A DNA stretch of 64,000 nucleotides, from NCBI GenBank assembly GCA_023374045.1, contig CM041780.1, positions 168,140,085 to 168,204,084 of the forward strand, read 5' to 3'. The notes below the pieces were generated by a model that worked only from the letters and a program-made list of their open reading frames with translations, made no database searches and was not told the origin of the DNA. The DNA is from Limonium bicolor. Its lineage: Eukaryota > Streptophyta > Magnoliopsida > Caryophyllales > Plumbaginaceae. The stretch's first letter is position 1; each line of letters starts with the position of its first letter. This document shows, piece by piece, positions 44,901 to 57,028 of the stretch. The position numbers and the translations under genes were made by a program.

Positions 44901-47086
44901 TCAAAAGAATGTATAAAATAAATATAATACAGATTGTAAAACATTATAAAAGTATACACCTTTCTCATATTCTTCAATATCCTCTTCTCCTTCTTCATCC
45001 TTAGTCATAGATGTTTGCTTCCTTAACCAATTTTGGGAACATATGAGGGATTGAACTGTATGTGGGCTTAAAGAACTTCTGAATTCATCAAGAACCCGTC
45101 CACCTGTGCTAAATGCAGATTCTGAAGCCACCGTTGAAACAGGTATAGCTAATACATCACGTGCCATATCACTAAGGATTGGGAATCGAACACTATTAGC
45201 TCTCCACCATTTTAATATATCAAAGGTTTTCTCGATTGGCTCACATCCCTCACTCAAGTACCTTGCTAAATCGGACATAGATTCACAATTTCCTTGCTCT
45301 GAAGCAAATTTCATATGTCGCTCTCTCATTAATCTCTCTGAAAGTGTTTCAGATTCAGAAGAAACAGTAGCATCTGCTGCTACAGAAGTAATTTCACCAC
45401 TTGCACTTGATTTATCAGCCCCTTTATGGTTAGTTTCATACCACCGAAACAACTCCTTCAAAGCATCCTCTATATGCTTACAAATGGCAGCCCCTTGCCG
45501 TGTCTCTAACCGTAAACTGTACATACCTTAACTTATACCTTGGGTCTAAAATGCAAGCAATGTACATCAGCACATTCAGCTTCTCAAAATCACCCCAATA
45601 CTTCTCATACTTAGCCTTCATCTTCTCAGCCATTGAAACAAACATAGAATCACTACTTACACCATTCCTTTAACCAATCAGCAATCAAAGTGATTTCATC
45701 AAAAAAAGTATTAGACGTGACATACAAAGAACCGGATATTCTATTAGTCAAGTCATAGAAATTTTGAAGAGCCTTGCTCAAACTTCTAATAGTCACCCAA
45801 TCCTCGTCATCAAGAGTACCACTAGCTTGTTCATTCAACTCTTTGATGAAACAAGGATCATCCTCTGCATATATCTCAAATGCCTTTTCAAACTTTTGGG
45901 CCGCATTTAACATCAGAAAAGTCGAATTCCATCTAGTGGTCACATCTAGGGTCAAGAGAGCCTTGCTCTCTATCTTTGCCCTCTCAACACATTCTTTGAA
46001 CCTTTTTAACCTCAACGGAGATTTTCTTACATATCTAACAGCCACTCTAACTTTCTGTACAGACCCCTCAACATGCTTCAAACCATCAAAGACAACAAGG
46101 TTAACTATATGTGCAATACATCTCATGTGCATGTACTTGCCTTCAAGTATACCATATCTCCAATTTTTCATTTTTTTCTTCAGGTACTCAATGGCCTTGT
46201 CATTTGCAGAAGCATTATCAACTGTAACTGTAAAAATCCGATCTATATCCCATTCTAGAAGACAACCCTCAACAGCCTTTCCAATGGCCTCTCCTGTGTG
46301 GCTTGTGATTGGACAAAAGTTAAGTATTTTCTTGTGCAATTTCCACTCTCTATCTATATAGTGAGCAGTTAATGACATGTAACTTAAATTCTGCACGGAT
46401 GTCCAAGTATCGGTGGTAAGACAAACCCTTTGCTCACTGATTCTAAACCAATCTTTCAAAGCCAACTTCTGATCCTCAAATGTTTGAAATATGTCTCTAG
46501 CAATTGTTTGTCTAGATGGAATCTTAAATCTAGGACAAACAACTGAAAGAAAGTATCTAAACCCTTCTTTCTCAACAGACCTAAAAGAGAGCTCATCTAC
46601 CACAATCATAAATGCCAATGCTCTCCTAATAGCAGCTTCATCGAATTTCCATGAAGATAAACCAACTTTTCCCAAATCAGAATCAGCATTAAATATAAGC
46701 TCAGATTGAAGTGAATCTACTGCTTTACGACTCGGACATGAATTGGTATGAGCTCTCAATGAACTAGTTCCATGTTTACTTTCATATGCAAATAGCTTTT
46801 TACAATACAAGCACATAGCCTTACCATTTCCATCTTTATCTGTTACCTTTTCGAAGTGCTCCCACACACTTGACCTAGGCGCCATTGCTTTTCTCTTCTT
46901 CCCCACATGTATGCCAACACCTTTTGACGACATTTGTGTTGTTGTTGGTGCTGCTACTCCTACTTCAGAAGGAGCAGACCCGTCTGTAGTTGGTTGTGAA
47001 CTATTTGCTTGGACTTGGAGATCACAACTCGGCTTGCTTCTGGATGCCACAGATTCATGCATAGGTTGACTCCCACTAGAAGCCAT
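44901..47086 (-). pseudogene. hAT transposase (BED finger, RICESLEEPER/DAYSLEEPER-like)
   Basis: ATG at 47086 follows a CTGCAG acceptor, in MASSGSQPMHESVASRSK. A BED zinc finger follows (SVWEHFEKV, CLYCKKLF, LRAHTNSC), then the RNase H-like catalytic region (CLTTDTWTSVQNLSYMSL, TVDNASANDKAIEYL) and the hAT C-terminal dimerisation domain (PVSTVASESAFSTGGRVLDE, RSSLSPHTVQSLICSQNWLR). Two 1-nt frameshifts break it: near 45.66 kb after ADWLKEW, where the next frame reads AEKMKAKYEKYWGDFEKLN, and near 45.51 kb, where LDPRYKLRYVQFT changes frame to AAICKHIEDALKELFRWYE. All blocks are otherwise present and in order, so the gene is a very recent pseudogene or carries sequence errors. The C-terminus may be spliced after EEYEK. 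Confidence 0.9.
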
Positions 47087-48339
47087 CTGCAGTAGATGAA
47101 TTATTAAAATATAAGTAATTAAAATTAAAATCATACTGGAAAATGTTACTAAATAAAGTGCTCAATTAACAGACCATAAACTGCTTAAAAAAGTAATTGT
47201 GGTTGACCAAAATGGTTGCCAAAGAACAGCAACTGTTGGCCGTGTAAAAATAAAAAGTCAAATCTTTTCTGAATACCAAATTACCAATAATACTAAAAGC
47301 GCCATCAAATTGAAAAAATATGTACTCGTAACAGAATCAAAAAGAAAAAATATGCAATTGTAACAAATCAAAATGAAAAAAAAATATGTAGTTATGTACA
47401 GCAATCAACCGGCATGAACTTAAAGCCAATAGCAACACAAGAAATAGAGTAATTAATTGACTAAATGGCTAAGAAAGTCAGAATTAATTTACCTTTGAAT
47501 AGTGATTACTGATTAACCCAACAAAAGCTTCTTAGTAAATCAAAAGAATGAGAGTAGCAATCTGATATTCCAGCAAACCCTACATGAAAAATCAAAGATA
47601 AAAATTCAGATTGTTTAGCACTTTAACCGACAATGGCATAAGAGACTAAGAGAGAAAGAAACATGAAATACTGGAGTAACTGGACAATCCCCAACCAAAT
47701 GCGGTAAGACTGCAGAATTTGTATATAGCATCAGAATTGTATATATCATCCTGCTACAAAAAGAAATCTGGAAGCCAAACCAGATACTACTACTGTACTT
47801 ATATAGTGAGTTAATCAATTTTAACAAAATAAAAGCTGTTTTAACCACACACCATAACAACATCAATCTAAAAGAAAAATGAAATCTACTGATGTTTGGA
47901 ATTTATAACCACACACCATATAAAAACTAGCAGAGCAGAAGCAATCTAATAGAAGAAAATGTGTGCATTCACTGATAACCTTTATGCAGAACCAAGCAGT
48001 TTGGTTTACGAATTTTGTCTCTCATTTTTGAGGAGCTCAGTTTAAGCTAATACCTTAACTGGAACAAGAAAAATCACTCATTCCCTATCAGGTTACAGAA
48101 CCTAGTTCTAATCTTGCTAATGTACCTTTTAGCTAAGGATACAGGTTACAGAAAAATCACTCATTCCCTATCAGCGACTTGGATTTTGTTCATTAGTTGT
48201 AAACCAAGGAAGGGACACGGTTTATACCCAAATGTGAAAGGTCATATAGATGAATGGTTTTGAATCCAGCAGATAACAAATCAAATTACCGGTGCAACAA
48301 AAGAAATCAAATAGAACAGAAGAAGATAAGTCGAGTTTA

Positions 48340-48610
48340 TTACCGGCTCTGGAATTCTAGTCCCGTCGTTAATCTGCTGCGCCTAGAGATGACGTTCCAC
48401 TCCAGTGATTTCTGCAGGGATCCAGATGCGCAGACACAAGACAAATGAAGAGAGGTGCAGTGCTTCACATGGTGCAACGAAGAAATCAAATGAAAGAAGC
48501 TAGAATAAGTTCGAGTATACCGGCTCTGGAATTCCTTTTTACAGAGCGCAGCGCCGCAGACACAAAGATGACTGGCTACTGTGGTGGTGGTGTTGCTTGT
48601 TCCAGCGAGA
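48340..48610 (-). promoter_or_regulatory. Duplicated noncoding first exon of the hAT gene (putative)
   Basis: On the minus strand two related blocks end CCAGAGCCG with GTAATA or GTATAC after it, plausible splice donors; the transposase ATG lies just after an acceptor at 47.09 kb. The pairing suggests a noncoding first exon and a 1.2-kb intron. Similar sequence is found upstream of the SPP exons at 2.5-3.0 kb. Confidence 0.5.
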
Positions 48611-48809
48611 GTCGAGAGTTCCATCACTTCAGGAAATGGAAATTGGAATTGGGAGAGAGACTGGATAATTGGGAGAGAGAGTCCTGCGCCTGCGTCGAGA
48701 GAGTTTTAGGGTTACTAGGAGTGGGTTGTGTCTTGTGTGTCTGCTCGGAGAGTTTAGAGTCGAGGGGAAGGTGAGGACTAAGGAGCGCCGAGTGAAGTTA
48801 ATCATATGT

Positions 48810-48991
48810 GTTTTATATTCGGTTTTCGGTTAACCGAAATTTCTCACACATATAACCTGAAAACCGAACCGAAAAAATTTCGATTATAACGCAAAACCGA
48901 ATTACAAATCGTTAAAATTTTCGGTTAAAAAACCAAATAAATTTCGGTTTTCGGGTTTAACCAAATTAACCTAACCTAATGGACAGCCCTA
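48810..48991. repeat. Right subterminal ACCGAA array of the hAT element
   Basis: GGTTTTCGGTTAACCGAAAT and further ACCGAA / TTCGGTT copies mirror the left end. Confidence 0.85.
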
Positions 48992-48999
48992 GCTCTCAC

Positions 49000-51295
49000 T
49001 TTCTTGTGGCACGGGCCTTGATTTGTGCAGGGGCCTTTGCTGACGGTGTATGTCGTCTCATGCAAATCATTGTGTTATAAAGAAGGACGTGAATGCTTCA
49101 GCTTTTCATGACTAAAAGTTTCGTTTTCGTTTTAATTTTCATGTTCATTTTCATTGAAGGAGTACAACGCTTAAACCGGCAGCAAGTACTATCGTGTGGA
49201 AGTTTAGATATGATATAATGTTCATGAAATGAATTAGCTAGGTTGATTAATTAGGCTAAAAGTAAACGGTATGCGTGTATTGAAACTTCATGACTTGCTA
49301 ATTGCTACCCAGGATAATAGTGTATAACGCAAGGTCCTTGCTAATCACCGAGAATCAAAGGTCACAAATTAATGTCAACCAATTACATTACTTATTGATT
49401 GATACGTTTATTGTATTAGTTGTGTACTAATTGGGTTTTACGGTCTATTATTTTGTAAGTTGTTCACTTCATATTGTTTCAAAATCAAGGTACTATAGCA
49501 CCTTCTCAGATTATTCTTAACGATCTCATTGTATATATATACATGCTTTTCTTTCTTTTAAATTAGTAGCTATTGATACAGTATTAATTTGTGAACTGCT
49601 ATAAATGATCTCTAGCTAGTTTAAAAGTTTGTGTTTTATCATAGTTTGTATGAATCGCTTGATAATTGATCGAGTTATTTAAAGTAAACAGTAGAAAGGT
49701 ATAAAGTAATTACGATTATTGGACGATTATGTGACCATTAGATTAGTTTTTACAAGTCCATCGATCAATATTCGACTATTATAAATTATATATAAGGACC
49801 CAGAAAGAACATTTTCAACTCAATTGTTTTTTTTTTCCCGAAAAGAATAACTAAATTGTTTTGAATATTATGGTGGAGCTGAACTAGATTTTTTTTATTA
49901 AGATTTTATTACAAAAACGTTAAAGTTAACCCACAAGTTTAAAACCTCAATCCGCACGCAACTACAGCAGGAGACTATTTTAAGGTGAAACCATACATGT
50001 ATTCATCTAATTTGTTTCCAACTTGATCGCTGAACATTATTCTGGTAAGTAATTAACGATAGCATAATTTTTTTTTGAAATTAACGATAGCATATATCAG
50101 CTGGTTTACTTATACAGATTAATATATACATAAATTATTAATTAGGAAGACAATAAATTTTTATTACAATCAATTTTTGTTAACATTTATATTGAGGTTT
50201 ATACAAATAATTTCACTATTATTAACCACAATTCTATCAATGGATAACAATTATAACTATATGGTTTAATTTGTAAAAACTATTACTATGACATTTTTAT
50301 AAAAAATAAATAATAAGTGATTTTTTTAAAAAAATAGTTAATTTATTCACAACAATCGCTATAATTTTACAACCCTAACTTATAAATAATAATATGCACG
50401 GTATTCATTCTCTTCAATACGGTAATTTTATAAAATCACGGTATTTATTTTTTTGGAGTATAAATTGTGATTGTTTTGCTGTTTTATATTGACATAACTG
50501 TGGCTCTTTTAAAAACTGTTATTTTATAGTGTAATTATTTGATATTTTTACCAAAAATATCACCTGAGAATATGATATATATTCTGCAAAAAAATCTATG
50601 TCCGAACAAAAACTTAATATATTTAATATGTAAGAAAATAATTTTAAAAATTAAATTAAAAAACTAATTGCTTCCATTGTTTTATCTTATAAATGGGCAA
50701 ACTACCATAAACCAAATAAGAGATGAAATGTAAAAAAGGCGGCCCACTAGCCTGCAAATGCAGAAAGGCAGCAGCATTGCATGCAAGACAAGTGGTGCTG
50801 GACACCAGCGCGTAAAAAGCTCGCTACTTTTACCTCTCTTTCTCTTCATTTTTCTTCTAATTTTATACTAGTACTACTTGAACTATCGTCACACATTTGA
50901 TTTTAGTAATAATATAGTAGTAGTAACATAAGATTTTATTTTGAATATATCAGTTAAAAGAACTGAAAAATTAAGAAAACTTTCAAAGAAGGAAAAGATC
51001 GGAATATAGCACCAAACAAGGTATCTCTCAGTCGTCTCTAATTTGCTTCTCCTTCCTTCCTCCCATTCACCGCCACCACCAAGCCCCGGATCTTTCGCAA
51101 CTCTGTTCTTTTCTTCTCCCGCCACAGAGATGCAGAGCTAAAAGGTCGGTCTCTAGTGCTGTCCCTCTGGTTTCACGCCGGCTGGCACCCGAAACCGTTC
51201 ATTCGTCCCATTGTAAACGAGACACATATTCACTACCATAACAAACAAAACTAATAACAAACCTCCACACCACCCCTCCCTACGGCTGCACACTA
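49000..51295. other. AT-rich DNA and upstream region of the AIL6-like gene
   Basis: No gene is supported up to about 50.7 kb. From about 50.9 kb the DNA becomes pyrimidine-rich and is probably promoter or leader of the downstream AP2 gene; no TATA box could be assigned with confidence. Confidence 0.4.
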
Positions 51296-51440
51296 CCCCC
51301 TCTCTCTCTCTCACCTCGTTCCCCATTCATACCTACAAACAAAACCCCATTTTCTGGGTAATGCTCCCAAACCGAAGAGCTCCTCTCTCTCTCTCCTTCT
51401 TTTCACCCTCTTCTCTCTTAAACTAGCTCTCTCCTCATCA
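51296..51440 (+). promoter_or_regulatory. CT-rich microsatellite tract upstream of the AIL6-like gene
   Basis: Several (CT)n runs lie 420-560 bp before the start codon. CT-rich tracts are common in plant core promoters and 5' leaders; this one likely marks the transcribed leader, which is an inference from position. Confidence 0.45.
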
Positions 51441-51860
51441 TTCTCTCTTCCGTCCCTATTAACGATCCTAGGTGGGTTTCACATGCGCAATTAATATCGA
51501 TCCCCCCTTTCTTGTTCTCCCTGCTGGGATTCTTCTCTGCCAGTTTGCCTCGAACGGAGTAAGAATCGTAGACGGTGAAATCAAATGATCCTGAAATCAT
51601 TTTAAGACTACTTCTTCTTCATTGCTAGCTAAGCTATAATTACAGCAGAAATATATATAGTCGATCAATTTCTTAGATTCTCTCTTTCCTTTCATCAGGC
51701 GGTGTTAAAACAACAAACACGCCTCCCAGTTTTAATCACTCATTACCCAAATTGATTGTAAGTGTACCACAGCTGGCTGAAGAAACGTAACCGTCGTCCA
51801 TTGATTGATTAATGCCGCCGCAGTCTGTTTTGCAACTGTAAAAAGCAGAGAGAAAGAAAT

Positions 51861-54800
51861 ATGGCACCTGCAAGTAACAATAACTGGCTATCATTCTCCG
51901 TACTCTCACCGATGGAAATGCTTGCTGCCGCCACTTCTTCTTCTCCAACTTCTGATACATCTGCACCTGACCTTCATCACCAACCTCCATCACACCATCA
52001 CTTCTCCTCCTTACTTGATAATTACTACCCAAATGGTAAGTCATGATTTTTTTTTTGCTTATCTTACTGCACAAGTAGAAAGGAAGGCTCATTTTCCTAG
52101 CTCCAATAAAACCCCTTCACTTTCCAACTTTTTATCGGGAAACAGCCATACCTTAACATAACTCTTGGCCTTTCAGGTTTCAGCAATTTCCACTAGCGAT
52201 CGAGAGTTTCACTAATTTATTAATGCACACTTTTTTTCTCCCAACTTTCATCTCCATTTCTAAATTTAACAAAATTTCTCAGCAGATTGGGTGACCGCTT
52301 CAAAATCGCCGCGTCAGCACGAGATGTACCCACTTCAACAAAGCAGCGGCACCGTTACCACCGATTTTACAAACCCGCAAATCCAGTCGTCGCCGAAACT
52401 AGAGGACTTCTTAGGCGGTGAAATTGTCCGTTACGCTACCGAGACTGTTAATAACAACAATACCACTCAGGATTCATCTACTTTAACCCACATCTACAGG
52501 CGGTCAGAATACAACTTCTTACTTTCATGAAGTGGGTTCCAACCATTTCAGACGACGAACTCCGGTTCGGAGGTTGACGATTCATCATCTGTTGGGAGAG
52601 AAGGGAGTCGGATGGGATGTGGTGGTGAGTTTATTGGACAGTCAATGACGATCCAGTCTCAGCAGCCGAGTGAGTTGGATTTTCATCTTCTCAATGCGAA
52701 GTGTCTGCTGGAGCTCTATCTCTTGCTGTTGTTCAGACCCAGAGTGTCTCCGGTGGAGAGGAGAAGAATAATGTTGTTGTGGCGGCAGCAGCAGCAGCCG
52801 GTGGTTCTAATGGTTTGAAGAAGATTGTGGATACTTTTGGACAGAGAACCTCTGTTTACAGAGGAGTTACGAGGTGAAAATTTGAATCTGATTTTGAAGT
52901 TGTAATTAGTTGTGGGTTTCGACAGTTGGGGTTAATTCAAATCGGTGATTTTCAAATATTCATTCACCTATATACTTTTGGATGTTGATTGTTTCAGACA
53001 TAGATGGACGGGTAGATACGAAGCACATCTATGGGATAATAGTTGTAGAAGGGAAGGTCAAGTCAGAAAGGGTCGTCAAGGTAAAAATCATTCCATCCTG
53101 TCCTGTCCTTTTGAACATCATTTTCTGGTATCATTAGTTCGATATGGACATCGTATTCCAAATTTTTGTTTACAGTGCTCTGATTAATCTCTTACCCGAT
53201 TAATGAATATGACACTGTTAACTTTGGCCGCGCTATTTGGATGATTGAGATTGAAAGTTAGCAACGGTCGTCATTGATCAGCAAGGAAGGAAAGCAAGAA
53301 ACGGATGAGGAATATGCGCTAGATTCACAGTCGACTCTGGATAGAATAGAAACAGAGTACCAGCAATCTAAGCACAGTAGTTACTGAAAAGAAGTGTGCA
53401 TGCATAAAGTGAAATGGATAGAAGTGCGAAAGAGAATGAAATTTTACAAATTCGAAAAAGAATTTCCTTGTTACTACAATTACTACTACTATTGCATTTC
53501 TCTCCATTGCCGTTTCCAATCAAATCAAATCATAACAAGAGAGCGGAGGAACAGAGTGGAGTCTTTATTCTTTTATGTTTGATTTGATTTCAATGATGGA
53601 TGTCAATTTGTACCACTCTGTTGTGTACTATGCTATTCTTCTGCCTGACTTCATGCCATCCATCTTTTCTTTCCCGTTGTCTTCTTCCGTCTCTGGGTAT
53701 CTGGGTTTCATTTCATTGATCAATCTCATCAACTTGCCGCCACCTATCTTCTTTTTCTTTTTTTTGGGTAGCCGGGTCTTTTGATCTTCGTCAAGTGAAA
53801 CCTGCAGGAATCGGAACAATTAATGCTTCGCTTCCTTTTGATGTTTTCCCCCGTATGTGTAAATTTCTTTTCATGGAGTGTGTTTAAGCTTTTCTGTTTT
53901 AACTAGAAGCTGACAGAGACGGATACTGTAGGAATGAATGACCGTCAGTCAAAAGAGTTACCCTCTGCTTTTATGCACCATGTTGTTGGCAAGGATAAAT
54001 ATTTGCCCCTCTGGCTGAGTTCAGTCTGGAAATAACTGGAATGAGCCTAAAAAAAGGCCAAGGATAAGAGGAAATTTCTTTAGAAGGCTTTCTATTTTTC
54101 AGCCTTTCACTTTTGTTCTTTTCCTCACTTTTCTTTTTGTTTGTGGCTTTTCATACCTTTTCCCCACTTGGGTCTAAATAACGTTACAAATATGAAAGTG
54201 AAAAAGAGGAGCGGGGATGTTCATTCAGTTGCATCGAGTCGACATTCAAAGAGAAAGCCCGCCTTCTAACTTAGGGCAAGGACTATATGACCTTGGTTTG
54301 TTGCTGTACGGACCCTGCACGGCTTGAGAAACAGCTTATGGTAATGGAAGTAAAATGGGTTCTCATCATTGAACTTTATTTCAAACTTGGGTGTATTAGT
54401 GTTTGATGTATGCACATCATCTACTTGAGGAAATGTAACTGGGATGTTGTTGTGTTGAGAATGATATGAAAGTCATGGTTGAGGGAAATCAAGTAGTGCG
54501 TCATAACATCAGAGTTGATTTAGTTTAAGTTTGCTGCTAATCATGCACTCTTTGTAAGAGTGGCGCATGTGAGGACACATCAATTAAGGATTACATTATT
54601 AGCTAACATGTGTTTGTTTTAATGGTTGCTGGCTTGGTAGAGTAGTTTGTCACTTCTGTGAACTAAATGTGTGAAGTTCCTCGTTTTTCCAAACCTTTCG
54701 GTGTACAGTTAAAGTGTAAACGTTGAATGCTTCAATGGGTACCAGAATGATAATTGTCGGCTTCATCATGGATACTGACTTGCATCTCTTTCCTCCTTTA

Positions 54801-56189
54801 CATGGTTTGCTCTCTTGGAAATCACTGGTGGTCTTCACCCTTGGCGACACAGTTTATTTAGGTGAGATATATTATCAAAAACTCTTGCGTTTTGGGTTAT
54901 TTTTCTGATTTGGTTTGCTGGTAGCTAATGGTTCATCTGGTAGTACCAATTTATCATCATACTCGGTAAAGAACAGATCTTAAAATTGATATTAATTACT
55001 TAACCAGGTGGGTATGACAAAGAAGACAAAGCAGCTAGGGCTTATGATTTGGCTGCACTAAAATACTGGGGATCATCCGCCACCACCAATTTCCCTGTAA
55101 TTTCTTCCTTCTAAACTCCTTATGAGCTTACTTTTTTAACAAAATGTTTACTTTCTATACCTTTTTGCACAACTTCTTTGAGCCAAAGTGATATCCGAAG
55201 AAAGAATGAATGACTTGCCTGTTATATTACAGATGTCGAATTACACCAGGGAAATAGAAGACATGCAGGACATGACTAAGCAAGAATTCATTGCATCCAT
55301 CAGAAGGTACTGGAGCAAGGAAGCAAATCATTTCTACTCTTTTAGGGTTTCTTTTTATACTTGGTTAATTAAAAAGTCTTTATCAGCGTTGTTTGTTTTC
55401 ATGCATTAAACATTTCAGAAAAAGTAGTGGATTCTCCAGGGGAGCTTCAATCTACAGGGGTGTAACAAGGTAATAGCAAATCAGTTGAATATCTGGTTGG
55501 TAATTCTTTCTTTAAAAATTGCAACGAAACTGATGATTCACCCACTCATAATAATGCAGGCATCACCAACAAGGTAGATGGCAAGCAAGAATAGGCCGAG
55601 TTGCTGGAAACAAGGACTTGTATCTCGGAACCTTCGGTATGTGTAGTTCTCAAATTAGAAAATTGATAGATCAACGTGCTCTCTAGAATGTGAGGATTTA
55701 CAAATTGCATCTCATCTTCTTCCAGCTACCGAGGAGGAAGCAGCGGAGGCGTATGACATAGCAGCAATTAAGTTTCGGGGAGTGAACGCGGTGACCAACT
55801 TCGAGATGTGCCGGTATGATGTGGATGCCATTCTTAACAGCACGTTACCCATTGGTGGTGTAGCCAACAAGAGGGTTAAAGCAATTGCGCAGGAGCAGAA
55901 GCCTGTGTTGGGCCTTGAGCCAAACCCAACCTCAACTACACAATCGGGTGGCCACTTTGTGGATGCACATCATCACCGCCACCAGCCTGCAGCTGTTGCT
56001 GCAGTCCCAGTTTCTTCTGCTGGGCCGTTTGACTCCTCCCTTTGCCATCAAGGTTTTTTGCACAGCCTTCACGGTGCGGGGATGTCTGCTGTGTCGTCTG
56101 ATTCGGCTATGGTGACTCCAATGATGACACTTTTGGCGCCACCCCCGCAGGCAGCTGAGTTCTACCTGTGGTCACACCAATCTTATTGA
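51861..56189 (+). CDS. AIL6: AINTEGUMENTA-like AP2 transcription factor (AIL6/PLT3 group)
   Basis: Nine exons: 51861-52035, 52286-52873, 52998-53080, 54853-54861, 55008-55096, 55233-55306, 55419-55469, 55560-55636, 55726-56189; about 536 residues. The protein would be a nuclear DNA-binding factor for meristem and organ growth. The N-terminus ([15 protein letters not shown]), [22 protein letters not shown] and [12 protein letters not shown] are euANT-type motifs, closest to AIL6/AIL7. AP2 repeat 1: [20 protein letters not shown] to [14 protein letters not shown]; linker [20 protein letters not shown]; repeat 2: [20 protein letters not shown] to [20 protein letters not shown]. The C-terminus ends [10 protein letters not shown]. 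All introns are GT-AG and all exons from 3 on join in phase. Exon 2 holds three 1-nt shifts (near 52.50, 52.53 and 52.69 kb; net -1). Because both DNA-binding repeats are perfect, sequence errors seem likelier than a pseudogene. Confidence 0.9.
54853..54861 (+). other. AIL6: 9-nt mini-exon of the AIL6-like gene (encodes VYL)
   Basis: TTTATTTAG lies between ..GACACAG and GTGAGATA. Joined to CAA-G on the left and GT-GGG on the right it gives QVYLGG, the exact link inside AP2 repeat 1. A 9-nt exon here is a known mark of ANT/AIL genes and is easily missed by gene finders. The intron before it is about 1.77 kb. Confidence 0.93.
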
Positions 56190-56847
56190 TCAAATGATAT
56201 AGTTCATGGGTTCTGGTCTGGATTGGAATTATGGCTCTACGTGACTGACTATGTTCGAAACCGAAACGAATGACCCTCGAGTAGGAGCTGTTTTCTGTTG
56301 TCCCTATCGAAAGAGATTTTGAAGTGTTGGTGGTTTTTGTAGAAATGAAATAGAGGAAGCTAGGGATAGAACAAATTAGGATCTCTGACCCGTTAGGTTA
56401 TAGCCTCTTTTTGTGGGGAAGATTGGCGATTAACCCTCTCCTTTTGACAGGCTGATAATTATGAATGATGGTGGTGGTCTCCAAAAAAATTTGATTTGGT
56501 TGTTTGAATGAGGGCGTATGTGATGCAAGTACTTCTCTATATCCACATGTACAACAGTACGAGTACTATAAACTGACCGAGCAAACAGGTGGGTTGGGTG
56601 ATGAAGGATAATAAACATCTTTTTGAGGTTAATCTCCCGAATTTGCAGTGCAGCACCCAGCAACAATAGTCGATCTTCACTGCAATTCGTTGTCGTCGAG
56701 CCGAGAGTGTTTTCCTGTGGCAGTCGCGCGTCGTAACACCGACTCATCGAAGCTTCAACTGATTCCGTGGTGGCGGTCTCGAATTCCGTTGTATTAAAAG
56801 ATGGCAAGCGTGCACGATTCCTTCTTCACAGCAAATATAAGTAATTA

Positions 56848-57026
56848 CTCCCTCCGTCCTGTTACTATTTGGACATGTCGTTTGACTTCAATTTTTAACA
56901 TATAAGATAAATTAATTTTGGAAATTAAAGTTTTGTATATGATTCCTTAAAATTATTTTATCTTATATGCTTAATGTTGAAATGGAAAAACGTGCTATAA
57001 AGCAACAGGACGGTCAAGAACGGGAG
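56848..57026. mobile_element. Stowaway-like MITE, diverged (179 bp)
   Basis: Ends CTCCCTCCGTCCTGTT and ACAGGACGGTCAAGAACGGGAG are imperfect inverted repeats, with TA on both sides (56846-56847, 57027-57028). The interior is a weak palindrome (AAGATAAATTAATTTTGG against AAAATTATTTTATCTT). It differs in sequence from the other two Stowaway copies in this window. Confidence 0.75.
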
Positions 57027-57028
57027 TA

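Larger units (their letters stand above)
44014..48991 (-). mobile_element. hAT transposon, end to end (4978 bp)
   Basis: Terminal inverted repeats TAGGGGTGTCCATT and (inverted right end) TAGGGCTGTCCATT differ at one base. An 8-bp target duplication GCTCTCAC lies at 44006-44013 and 48992-48999. Subterminal DNA is packed with ACCGAA / TTCGGTTAACCG motifs at both ends. The single gene, on the minus strand, is a hAT transposase. Confidence 0.96.
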
